DNA of 64,000 nt from NCBI RefSeq assembly GCF_038019025.1, contig NZ_CP150496.1, positions 1,504,001 to 1,568,000 on the forward strand, in the 5' to 3' direction. Origin of the DNA: Polaribacter marinaquae (lineage in GTDB: Bacteria > Bacteroidota > Bacteroidia > Flavobacteriales > Flavobacteriaceae). Shown one piece after another: positions 33,889 to 41,804 of the stretch (positions are counted from its first letter, which is position 1; each line of letters starts with the position of its first letter). The notes beneath the pieces were generated by a model, which was not told where the DNA came from, did no database searches, and saw only the letters and a program-made list of their open reading frames with translations. The position numbers and the translations under genes are program-made.

Positions 33889-35058
33889 TTATTGCAATGC
33901 TTGTTTTAAATCATCAATAATATCTTTTACATTTTCTAAACCTACAGAAACTCTAACCAAACCATCTGTAATACCAACTTCTAAACGATCTTGTTCAGAC
34001 AAACGACCATGTGTCGTAGAAGAAGGATGCGTTACAATGGTTCTAGTATCGCCCAAATTAGCAGATAAAGAACACATTTTAATTTTATTTAAAAAATTTC
34101 TTCCGGCTTCAATACCGCCTTTAATTTCAAAAGCAACAATATTACCGCCTAATTTCATTTGCTTTTTTGCAATTTCATATTGTGGATGCGATTTTAAAAA
34201 AGGATATTTCACCAAAGTTACTTGTTCATTTTCTTCTAAAAACTGAGCAACTTTTAAAGCATTTTCTGCATGTTTTTCTACTCTAAGTGCTAAAGTTTCT
34301 AAACTTTTAGACAAAACCCAAGCGTTAAAAGGCGACATTGCTGGTCCTGTATTTCTAGCAAATAAATAGATTTCTCTAATTAAATCTTTACTACCAACAG
34401 TTACACCTCCTAAAACTCTACCTTGCCCATCCATTAATTTTGTAGCAGAATGAATAACCAAATCTGCACCAAATTTTATTGGTTGTTGCACGTAAGGCGT
34501 TGCAAAACAATTATCAACAATAAAAATTAAATTATGCTTTTTTGCAATTTTACCTATTAGTGCTAAATCTAAAATATCTACTGCCGGATTTGTTGGTGTT
34601 TCTATATAAAGAATTTTAGTGTTTTCTTTAATTAAACTTTCAACTAAATCTACTTCATCTACCTTAAAGTAAGAAGTTTCGATATTCCATTTTGGCAAAT
34701 ATTTTGTGAACATGCTATGCGTAGACCCAAAAACCGATCTACAAGACACAATATGATCGCCTGCGTTTAATAATGCCGCAAAACTTGAAAATATTGCAGA
34801 CATACCAGTCGCAAATGCATAACCTGATTCTGCGCCTTCCATAGTAACCACTTTATCTACAAATTCTGTTGTGTTTGGGTTTGTAAACCTACTATACAGA
34901 TTGCGTTGTTTTTCTTCGGAAAAAGAAGCTCTCATTTCTTCTGCATCATCAAAAACAAAACTCGATGTTAAATATAAAGGTGTAGAATGTTCTGAAAACT
35001 GACTTCTTTCTGTCTGATTTCTTATTGCTGATGTTTCAAAATGTTTGTTTTTACTCAT
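33889..35058 (-). CDS. Trans-sulfuration PLP enzyme, MetZ/MetB-like
   Basis: 389 residues. Cys/Met-metabolism PLP family: PIYLT-like start (TPLYLTSSFVF), YSRFTNPNT, phosphate-binding SGMSA (here TGMSAIF), IVDNCFATPY, and the PLP lysine in VIHSATKLMDGQGRVLGG. Likely a direct O-acylhomoserine sulfhydrylase (MetZ-like) or cystathionine gamma-synthase; the sequence alone does not decide. Third gene of a metY - fusion - metZ run controlled by one SAM-I riboswitch, 46 nt after the fusion gene. Confidence 0.85.
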   Translation of the reverse strand: MSKNKHFETSAIRNQTERSQFSEHSTPLYLTSSFVFDDAEEMRASFSEEKQRNLYSRFTNPNTTEFVDKVVTMEGAESGYAFATGMSAIFSSFAALLNAGDHIVSCRSVFGSTHSMFTKYLPKWNIETSYFKVDEVDLVESLIKENTKILYIETPTNPAVDILDLALIGKIAKKHNLIFIVDNCFATPYVQQPIKFGADLVIHSATKLMDGQGRVLGGVTVGSKDLIREIYLFARNTGPAMSPFNAWVLSKSLETLALRVEKHAENALKVAQFLEENEQVTLVKYPFLKSHPQYEIAKKQMKLGGNIVAFEIKGGIEAGRNFLNKIKMCSLSANLGDTRTIVTHPSSTTHGRLSEQDRLEVGITDGLVRVSVGLENVKDIIDDLKQALQ

Positions 35059-35104
35059 TTTTATTTTTTATGATTCTGAAACAAGTTCAGAGTGACACTT
35101 AGTG

Positions 35105-38100
35105 TCAATTATTATGTTTTGCCAATCTTAAAATATCACCAAAAACGCCTCTTGCAGTAACGCTTGCTCCGGCTCCGGCACCTTGTATTACAATTGGTTG
35201 CTCGCCATATGATTCTGTATAAATTTCAAAAATAGCATCAGAACCTTTTAGAGATCCTAAGGGAGTAGATTTTTCTGTAGAAACTAACTTTACTTCTAAA
35301 TTACCTTTTGATTTTGATAAATCTCCGCTTAATTCGCCAATATATCTTAAAACATGATTTGGTTTTTGATTTTCTTTTAAAGTCTGATATTCGGTATTTA
35401 ATAATTCTAAATTTTCTAAAAAGCTTTCTGCTGAACCTTCTCTTAAATTCTCTGGAATTAAATTTTTGATAACAACTTCATCAAATTCATTTTCTAATTC
35501 TAATTCTCTTGCAAGTATCAATAATTTTCTAGCAACATCATTACCGCCTAAATCTTCTCTAGCATCTGGCTCTGTAAATCCTTTATCAATTGCTTCTTTT
35601 AAAACTTCAGAAAAAGGAACATTTTTATTAGAAAAATTATTAAATAAATAACTTAAACTTCCAGAAAAAACACCTCTAATTCTAGTTATATTTTCTCCGG
35701 ATTCATGTAATAATCTAATTGTATCTATCAAAGGTAAACCTGCACCAACATTGGTTTCGTATAAATATTGTTTTTTATATTCTTTTAATTTAGCTCTTAT
35801 TTCTTTGTAAAAATCAAAAGATAAAGTATTTGCAATTTTATTACAAGAAACTAAATCGAAACCAGCTTCTATTAAAGGTAAATAATTCGCTACAAAATTT
35901 ACACTAGCAGTATTATCTACGGCTATTAAATTTTCGAAATGATGTGCTTTTGCAAAGGCAATAATATCATTAACGTTTACATTTTCTTCACCACTTTCTA
36001 AAAGATTCTCTTTCCAATTTTTAGAAACGCCATCTTTTTTTAACAGTACTTTTTTAGAATTTGCTACAGCAAAAACATTCAATTGTAATTTTCTTCTTTC
36101 TAAAACAGACTGCGTATTTTCTATAATTTGGTCTATTAATGTACCACCAACTAAACCTTTACCAAAAACAGCAATATTAATTTTCTTAACAATACCAAAA
36201 ACTTGCCCATGAATTACATTAACTGCCTTATGTAATTCTGATTTCTTAACAACCAAACTAACATTTTTACCTGTAACTGTATTATTGAACAACAAAGGCA
36301 CAATTTGATTTTTAATTAAAGCATTATAAGGATGATGAAACTCACTTAAATCTTGACCAATTATAGAAATTACAGCAACATCTTTAACAACAGAAATCTG
36401 ATTTACATCTTGTGAATAAAAGTCGTTTTCGAACTCTTTTTCAAGGGCATTTATTGCTTCTTCAGATTCATTTTCTGCTATAATTAATCCAATTCCTCTT
36501 TCTGATGAACCTTGCGAGATAATACTAACACTTATATTTCTATCGCTTAACGCTTTAAAAATTCTTGCATCTACACCAACTTTACCTAGCAAACCTCTAC
36601 CTTCAAAATTTAACAGAGCAACATCATTAATTGTAGAAATCGATTTAATGCCTTTTGATGAAGATGCGGAAGTGATAAGCGTACCTTTATCTTCTTCTTG
36701 AAAAGTATTTAAAATTCTAAGATTGATGTTTTTTTCTATAAGTGGTATAATCGTTTTAGCGTGCAAAATTGTTGCCCCAAAGTTTGCCAATTCATTTGCT
36801 TCAGAAAAAGACAACTGCTCTATCTTTTTAGCATCTGCAACCAAATCTGGGTTTGCCGTAAAAATTCCGCTTACATGTGTATAATTCTGTAACTCTTCTG
36901 CATCTAAATAATTGGCTAATAATGCGGCAGTATAATTGCTACCATTTCTACCCAATGTGGTTGTTTCTCCTTTTTTATTTGCAGCTACAAAGCCACTTAC
37001 AATATTTATTACGTTGTTGTTTTTCTTAAAAAATGCTGTTACATTCTCTTTTGAAACTGCTGTTATTGGTTGGGCGTTTCCAAAATTTTCGTCTGTAATT
37101 ATTAAAGATCTAGCGTCTATTGCATTTGCCGGCACACTAATTTGTTCTAGTAAACTTGCTACTAATTTTACAGACAATAATTCTCCTTGCGCTAAAACTT
37201 CATCTTTAATTTTACTACTGTAATCGCCTAATAAAGAAACCCCTTCAAACAAAGTTTCTAGTTTTGTAAATTCCGATGTAAAATCTACTTTATTTATTGG
37301 CGTTTGCTGATATTTTTTAAACTCTTCGAATTTAGATTTGTACTCTTGTTTAGCTGCAGCAGTATTTAAAATATCTTCTAAATTGTTAGTTGCATTGCCT
37401 CTTGCAGAAACTACAACCGTAATTTTTTTATTCTCTTTGTATTTTTTTGCAATAATACGTATCGCATTTTCTAAGCCTTTTCCGTTGGCTAAAGATTTTC
37501 CTCCAAACTTTAAAACTTTCATCTTCTTTTCTCTGTAATCTTTATTAAAAATAGGTGCAATAATTTTTTCTAATTGATCATATTCTATTAAAAAAGCATC
37601 ATGACCATGCACCGAATTTATTTCGTTATAAGTAACATTGTCTTTTGTTAATGCTAACTTTTTATGTGTTTCTCTGTTTTCTTCCGCAGTAAAAAACAAA
37701 TCAGAATCTACCCCAATAATATGAATGTTGGCTTCTATCTTATCTAAGATTTCTTCAGGTTTTAAACCTCCGTTGGTAACATCAATCGTTTTTAATAATT
37801 GATTCATTAATTTATAAGACGATAATTGATAACGTTCTTGTAACTTTTTGCCATGATGTAACAACCAACTTTCTACATCAAAAATATCTGAATTCGCTTT
37901 TTTTGATCGATGAAAACGCTCTTTAAAACTTTCTGGCGTTCTATAACATAACATTGCATGCATGCGTGCATCATGCACCGGATTGCTAGAATTTACCAAA
38001 AATTGTTCTTGAATTTGGCAATTGGCTATTAACCAATCTGTAGATTTCCAATCTGTTGCTATTGGTAAAAAATGTTTTGTTAATTTTGTATTTAAGACCA

Positions 38101-38506
38101 ACATTTCCCAAGCAATTCCGCCACCTAAAGAACCTCCTATCAAAGCAAATATTCTATCAATTTTTAATAGATTCAATCCTTCTAAAAAAATATTGGCAAC
38201 ATCTCTTGCTATAAAATCTTTATAATTTTCAATTAAAAAACTATCAAAACCATTGCCTGGTATATTAAAAGACAAAATGGTATAAACCTCTGTGTTTATT
38301 GCTTTATCTAAACCTACAATATCTTGCCACCAACCTTCTTTTCCGGCAACATTAGAATTACCTGTTAATGCATGATTGATTAAAACCACAGGAGCCGACC
38401 CTAATTCTTTACCAAAAACTTGATAACTCAAATTTAATTCAGGAATTTTTACACCAGCTTCTGTGGTAAAATTTTTTATTTTGATATGTTTTAGTAATTC
38501 TTTCAA
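35105..38506 (-). CDS. Triple fusion: MetX-like acyltransferase, aspartokinase, homoserine dehydrogenase
   Basis: 1133 residues. Residues 1-~325 are an alpha/beta-hydrolase homoserine O-acetyltransferase: INHALTGN, nucleophile S126 in GGSLGG, Asp269 in VDSDLFF and His302 in HGHDAF. Residues ~329-790 are aspartokinase beginning MKVLKFGGKSL and containing two ACT repeats. Residues ~790-1133 are homoserine dehydrogenase with NAD-binding VFGKGLVGGTL, NVGAGLPLI and GFTEPDAREDLGGNDVARK. The start is TTG at 38506; no ATG precedes the first conserved strand. It lies 11 nt after metY. One polypeptide thus makes aspartyl phosphate, later homoserine, and the O-acetylhomoserine that MetY uses. Confidence 0.92.
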   Translation of the reverse strand: MKELLKHIKIKNFTTEAGVKIPELNLSYQVFGKELGSAPVVLINHALTGNSNVAGKEGWWQDIVGLDKAINTEVYTILSFNIPGNGFDSFLIENYKDFIARDVANIFLEGLNLLKIDRIFALIGGSLGGGIAWEMLVLNTKLTKHFLPIATDWKSTDWLIANCQIQEQFLVNSSNPVHDARMHAMLCYRTPESFKERFHRSKKANSDIFDVESWLLHHGKKLQERYQLSSYKLMNQLLKTIDVTNGGLKPEEILDKIEANIHIIGVDSDLFFTAEENRETHKKLALTKDNVTYNEINSVHGHDAFLIEYDQLEKIIAPIFNKDYREKKMKVLKFGGKSLANGKGLENAIRIIAKKYKENKKITVVVSARGNATNNLEDILNTAAAKQEYKSKFEEFKKYQQTPINKVDFTSEFTKLETLFEGVSLLGDYSSKIKDEVLAQGELLSVKLVASLLEQISVPANAIDARSLIITDENFGNAQPITAVSKENVTAFFKKNNNVINIVSGFVAANKKGETTTLGRNGSNYTAALLANYLDAEELQNYTHVSGIFTANPDLVADAKKIEQLSFSEANELANFGATILHAKTIIPLIEKNINLRILNTFQEEDKGTLITSASSSKGIKSISTINDVALLNFEGRGLLGKVGVDARIFKALSDRNISVSIISQGSSERGIGLIIAENESEEAINALEKEFENDFYSQDVNQISVVKDVAVISIIGQDLSEFHHPYNALIKNQIVPLLFNNTVTGKNVSLVVKKSELHKAVNVIHGQVFGIVKKINIAVFGKGLVGGTLIDQIIENTQSVLERRKLQLNVFAVANSKKVLLKKDGVSKNWKENLLESGEENVNVNDIIAFAKAHHFENLIAVDNTASVNFVANYLPLIEAGFDLVSCNKIANTLSFDFYKEIRAKLKEYKKQYLYETNVGAGLPLIDTIRLLHESGENITRIRGVFSGSLSYLFNNFSNKNVPFSEVLKEAIDKGFTEPDAREDLGGNDVARKLLILARELELENEFDEVVIKNLIPENLREGSAESFLENLELLNTEYQTLKENQKPNHVLRYIGELSGDLSKSKGNLEVKLVSTEKSTPLGSLKGSDAIFEIYTESYGEQPIVIQGAGAGASVTARGVFGDILRLAKHNN

Positions 38507-38517
38507 GTAAAATCGGT

Positions 38518-39792
38518 TTATATTTCTGAAAAAGCTGCCTTTAAATCTGCTTTTAAATCTGCTATATCTTCAATACCAACAGACAAACGAATTAAATCTT
38601 GCGATACACCTGCACTTTCCTGTGCCGTTTCATCTAATTGTTGATGTGTTGTACTAGACGGATGAATAATCAACGATTTTGTATCACCAATATTTGCCAA
38701 CAAAGAGAAAACCTTTGTTTTATCTGCTATTGTTTTTGCCGCTTCAAAACCGCCTTTTGGCCCAAAAGTTACAATACCACTTTGCCCCTTTGGCAAATAT
38801 TTATCAGCTAGATCTTTGTATTTACTGCTTTCTAAACCAGGATAATTTACCCAAGCAACCTCTTCTTGTGCTTCTAACCACTTTGCTAATTCTAAAGCAT
38901 TTTTAGAGTGTTGCTGAATTCTAACCGGCAACGTCTCTAAACCTTGAATAATATTAAATGCGTTTGTAGGACTTAATGCGCCACCAAAATCACGCAGTCC
39001 TTCTAAAATCAATTTAAAAGTATAGGATGCAGCACCTAAAGCCTCGTGATATTTTAAACCATGATACCCAGCAGAAGGTTCTGTAAATTCTGGAAATTTA
39101 CCATTTGCCCAATTAAAAGTTCCTGCATCTACAATTGCGCCTCCTAACGAAGTTCCTTGTCCGCCAATATATTTTGTAAGTGAATGTATTACAATATTTG
39201 CACCATGTTTAATCGGATTCAATAATGCAGGTGTTGCTACCGTGTTATCTACAATAAAAGGAACTTCTGCAGCTTTAGAATGTACAGCAATTGCTTCTAA
39301 ATCTAAAACATCTAACTTCGGATTTCCTAAAGATTCTACAAAAAATGCTCTTGTATTTTCTTGTAAAGCTTCTGCAAAATTATCAGGATTAGAAGCATCT
39401 ACAAAAGTTGTAGTAATACCAAATCTTGGTAACGTAACGCTTAGTAGATTATACGTTCCGCCGTATAAACTGCTCGAAGCTACAATATGATCTCCTGCTT
39501 TTAAAAGCGTTAACAAACCTGTAGAAATTGCTGCCGTACCAGAAGCAAAAACCACAGCTCCAATACCGCCTTCAACTGCGGCTAATCGATCTTGTAAAAT
39601 TTGATTTGTAGGGTTATTTAAACGCGTGTAAATAAAACCTAATTCTTTAAGCGAAAATAAATTTGCTGCGTGTTCTGAATTGTCAAAAACATACGAAGAT
39701 GTTTGATAAATAGGAACTGCTCTTGTTCCTCCGTTTTGTGTTACGTCATGCCCTGCATGTAATGCGTTTGTTGCTAATTTTTGAGTACTCAT
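38518..39792 (-). CDS. metY: O-acetylhomoserine sulfhydrylase
   Basis: 424 residues. PLP enzyme that converts O-acetylhomoserine and sulfide directly to homocysteine. Features: TNALHAGHDVTQNGGTRAVPIYQTSSYVF, the phosphate-binding FASGTAAI, VDNTVATPALLNPIKHGANIVIHSLTKYIGGQG with the PLP lysine, and the longer length (about 425) typical of the OAH sulfhydrylase branch rather than MetB/MetZ (~385). First gene behind a SAM-I riboswitch; the next gene makes its substrate. Confidence 0.93.
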   Translation of the reverse strand: MSTQKLATNALHAGHDVTQNGGTRAVPIYQTSSYVFDNSEHAANLFSLKELGFIYTRLNNPTNQILQDRLAAVEGGIGAVVFASGTAAISTGLLTLLKAGDHIVASSSLYGGTYNLLSVTLPRFGITTTFVDASNPDNFAEALQENTRAFFVESLGNPKLDVLDLEAIAVHSKAAEVPFIVDNTVATPALLNPIKHGANIVIHSLTKYIGGQGTSLGGAIVDAGTFNWANGKFPEFTEPSAGYHGLKYHEALGAASYTFKLILEGLRDFGGALSPTNAFNIIQGLETLPVRIQQHSKNALELAKWLEAQEEVAWVNYPGLESSKYKDLADKYLPKGQSGIVTFGPKGGFEAAKTIADKTKVFSLLANIGDTKSLIIHPSSTTHQQLDETAQESAGVSQDLIRLSVGIEDIADLKADLKAAFSEI

Positions 39793-39838
39793 TTTTCTAT
39801 TTTTTTGAGTTAATAAATGATTAAAACAAAAGTTGAAT

Positions 39839-39861
39839 GCATCAATTTATGATTGATGTAC
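39839..39861 (-). repeat. Hairpin in the metY leader
   Basis: CATCAAT and ATTGATG arms around a short loop, between the SAM-I aptamer and the metY start. Possible part of the expression platform; no T run. Confidence 0.35.
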
Positions 39862-39919
39862 TTACTAGAAAAATGTTATTAAGAAAATAGAAGTTTCCAG
39901 AACAGGAAAATTCTTTTTT

Positions 39920-40026
39920 GTTATCTATCCAAATACAAAGTATTTAGGTAGAATGTAGCACCTTCTTTATTTCTAAAGGGTTGCTAAGGCTTCATCGGGT
40001 CTAATCCCTTCACCTTTCTTGATAAC
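39920..40026 (-). promoter_or_regulatory. SAM-I (S-box) riboswitch upstream of metY
   Basis: Minus strand: P1 GTTATC/GATAAC, core AGACCCGATGA with GCCTTAGCAACCC, and AAGGTGCTACATTCTACC. Close in sequence to the metH copy at 21809-21916. The gap to the metY ATG is 127 nt, longer than for metH. Controls metY, the triple fusion and metZ by layout. Confidence 0.95.
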
Positions 40027-40056
40027 ATTTCAATAAGTTATTGAACTTTGTGAGTA

Positions 40057-40064
40057 CAAATATA
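40057..40064 (-). promoter_or_regulatory. Putative -7 element of the metY transcript
   Basis: TATATTTG on the minus strand (TAnnTTTG), 30 nt upstream of the SAM-I aptamer, so the transcript would begin just before the riboswitch. Confidence 0.55.
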
Positions 40065-40251
40065 TGTTCAGAAAAATTTAATATCCTAATAAAATCGTAA
40101 CTATTTTTTTACGGCTACAAATTTCACATTTTATTATACTAAGTTTTAATTATTCCTTAAAAACAGCGTTTTAAAACTCTTAAAATTGATTTATTGATGA
40201 TGCTATCATAAATAATTATGATAAAAAAGTGTGGCTTTTAATTTTATAGTG

Positions 40252-40259
40252 TACTTTTG
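40252..40259 (+). promoter_or_regulatory. Putative -7 element of metK
   Basis: TACTTTTG (TAnnTTTG) ends 12 nt before the SAM-II-like aptamer, so transcription would start at about 40264, right at the edge of the aptamer. Confidence 0.55.
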
Positions 40260-40271
40260 CAGTCGAATTAA

Positions 40272-40322
40272 GAGGAAAAATTTGAACTGATTGCAACCTC
40301 AATAAAAAAATGCTAAAGCAGT
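40272..40322 (+). promoter_or_regulatory. SAM-II-type riboswitch aptamer upstream of metK
   Basis: P1 GAGG/CCTC (40272-40275 with 40297-40300), loop ATTTGAACTGATTGCAA, then GCTAAAG and CAGT. ACTG (40286-40289) pairs with CAGT (40319-40322) to close the pseudoknot. The loop and GCTAAA follow the SAM-II core as I remember it from the Sargasso metX crystal sequence (ATTTAACCGTATTGCAA ... GCTAAAAAGG). It lies in front of metK, a SAM-synthesising enzyme. Not checked by covariance search. Confidence 0.75.
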
Positions 40323-40391
40323 AATTATCTACTTCTTTTAGCGACTATGCAATCAATTTTAATTTCCTACAACATTTAAAAGAAGAATATT

Positions 40392-41648
40392 ATGTCATAT
40401 TTATTTACCTCAGAAAGTGTTTCTGAAGGACATCCTGATAAAGTAGCAGATCAAATTTCTGATGCTTTAATAGATAATTTTTTAGCCTTTGATAAAACAA
40501 GTAAAGTAGCTTGCGAAACATTAGTTACAACTGGGCAAGTTGTATTGGCTGGAGAAGTAAAATCTAAAACTTATTTAGATGTACAGCAAATTGCAAGAGA
40601 TGTAATTAATAAAATTGGTTATACAAAAGGAGAATATATGTTCGACGGAAATTCTTGCGGTGTTTTATCTGCAATTCACGAACAATCGCCAGATATTAAC
40701 CAAGGTGTTGATAGAGCAAAACCAGAAGAACAAGGTGCTGGAGACCAAGGAATGATGTTTGGTTATGCTACAGATGAGACAGAAAACTACATGCCTTTGG
40801 CTTTAGAATTGTCTCACAGGCTTTTAATTGAATTAGCAGCTTTAAGAAGAGAAAACAAAGACATTACTTACTTAAGACCAGATGCTAAATCTCAAGTAAC
40901 TATAGAGTATTCTGATGATAATGTTCCGCAAAGAATTGATGCGATTGTAATTTCTACTCAACATGACGATTTTGACAAGTCTGATGATGTTATGTTAGCA
41001 AAAATTAAAAAAGATATCGTTGAAATTTTAATTCCTAGAGTTGTAGCAAAATTACCTGCTCATATTCAAAAATTATTTACAGATAATATTACGTATCACA
41101 TCAACCCAACAGGCGTTTTTGTTATTGGTGGACCTCATGGAGATACAGGTTTAACTGGTAGAAAAATTATTGTTGATACTTACGGTGGTAAAGGTGCACA
41201 CGGTGGTGGTGCTTTCTCTGGAAAAGACCCTTCTAAAGTAGACAGATCTGGAGCTTATGCAACTAGACATATTGCAAAAAATTTAGTTGCTGCCGGTTTA
41301 TGTAAAGAAGTTTTAGTACAAGTTTCTTATGCAATTGGTGTTGCAAAACCTACAAGTATTAACGTAGAAACCTATGGTACAGCAACTGTTGGTTTATCCG
41401 ACGGAGAAATCAGTAAAAAAGTAGAAGAAATTTTTGACATGCGTCCTTATTTTATAGAACAACGCTTAAAATTAAGAACGCCAATTTACTCTGAAACTGC
41501 TGCATATGGCCACATGGGTAGAACTCCAGAAATTAAAACAGTAACTTTTTCTAATCCAATGGGAGAAACTGTTTCAGAAGAAGTAGAAACTTTTACTTGG
41601 GAAAAGTTAGATTATGTAGACAAAGTAAAAGCGGCATTTAATCTATAA
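40392..41648 (+). CDS. metK: S-adenosylmethionine synthetase
   Basis: 418 residues. Makes SAM from methionine and ATP. Motifs: [20 protein letters not shown] with catalytic His/Asp at the N-terminus, [43 protein letters not shown] with [21 protein letters not shown], and a C-terminal GLSDGEI region. An AGAAGAA stretch precedes the ATG. Transcribed away from the metY operon. Followed by a strong terminator, so monocistronic. Confidence 0.97.
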   Translation: MSYLFTSESVSEGHPDKVADQISDALIDNFLAFDKTSKVACETLVTTGQVVLAGEVKSKTYLDVQQIARDVINKIGYTKGEYMFDGNSCGVLSAIHEQSPDINQGVDRAKPEEQGAGDQGMMFGYATDETENYMPLALELSHRLLIELAALRRENKDITYLRPDAKSQVTIEYSDDNVPQRIDAIVISTQHDDFDKSDDVMLAKIKKDIVEILIPRVVAKLPAHIQKLFTDNITYHINPTGVFVIGGPHGDTGLTGRKIIVDTYGGKGAHGGGAFSGKDPSKVDRSGAYATRHIAKNLVAAGLCKEVLVQVSYAIGVAKPTSINVETYGTATVGLSDGEISKKVEEIFDMRPYFIEQRLKLRTPIYSETAAYGHMGRTPEIKTVTFSNPMGETVSEEVETFTWEKLDYVDKVKAAFNL

Positions 41649-41663
41649 AATTAAACAAACTTT

Positions 41664-41698
41664 TAAAAGCCTTTAGGTATATCTAAAGGCTTTTTTTA
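41664..41698 (+). terminator. metK terminator
   Basis: AAAAGCCTTTAG, GTATAT loop, CTAAAGGCTTTTTTT: 12-bp stem and T run, 16 nt after the stop. Confidence 0.92.
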
Positions 41699-41804
41699 TG
41701 CTCAAAATTTAACAGTAAGCAGGTTTTCTCTTTAACAATTTTTTAAGAAGTCTTAACTTTTTGTTTACGTAACTTCGAAAGTTATAATATTAATCAAATA
41801 TATC

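Larger units (their letters stand above)
39793..40391. other. 599-nt divergent regulatory region between metY and metK
   Basis: No gene is seen. It holds, from left to right, the metY leader, a SAM-I aptamer (minus), the metY promoter, about 190 nt of AT-rich sequence without recognised signals, the metK promoter, and a SAM-II-like aptamer with its alternative hairpin (plus). Confidence 0.8.
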
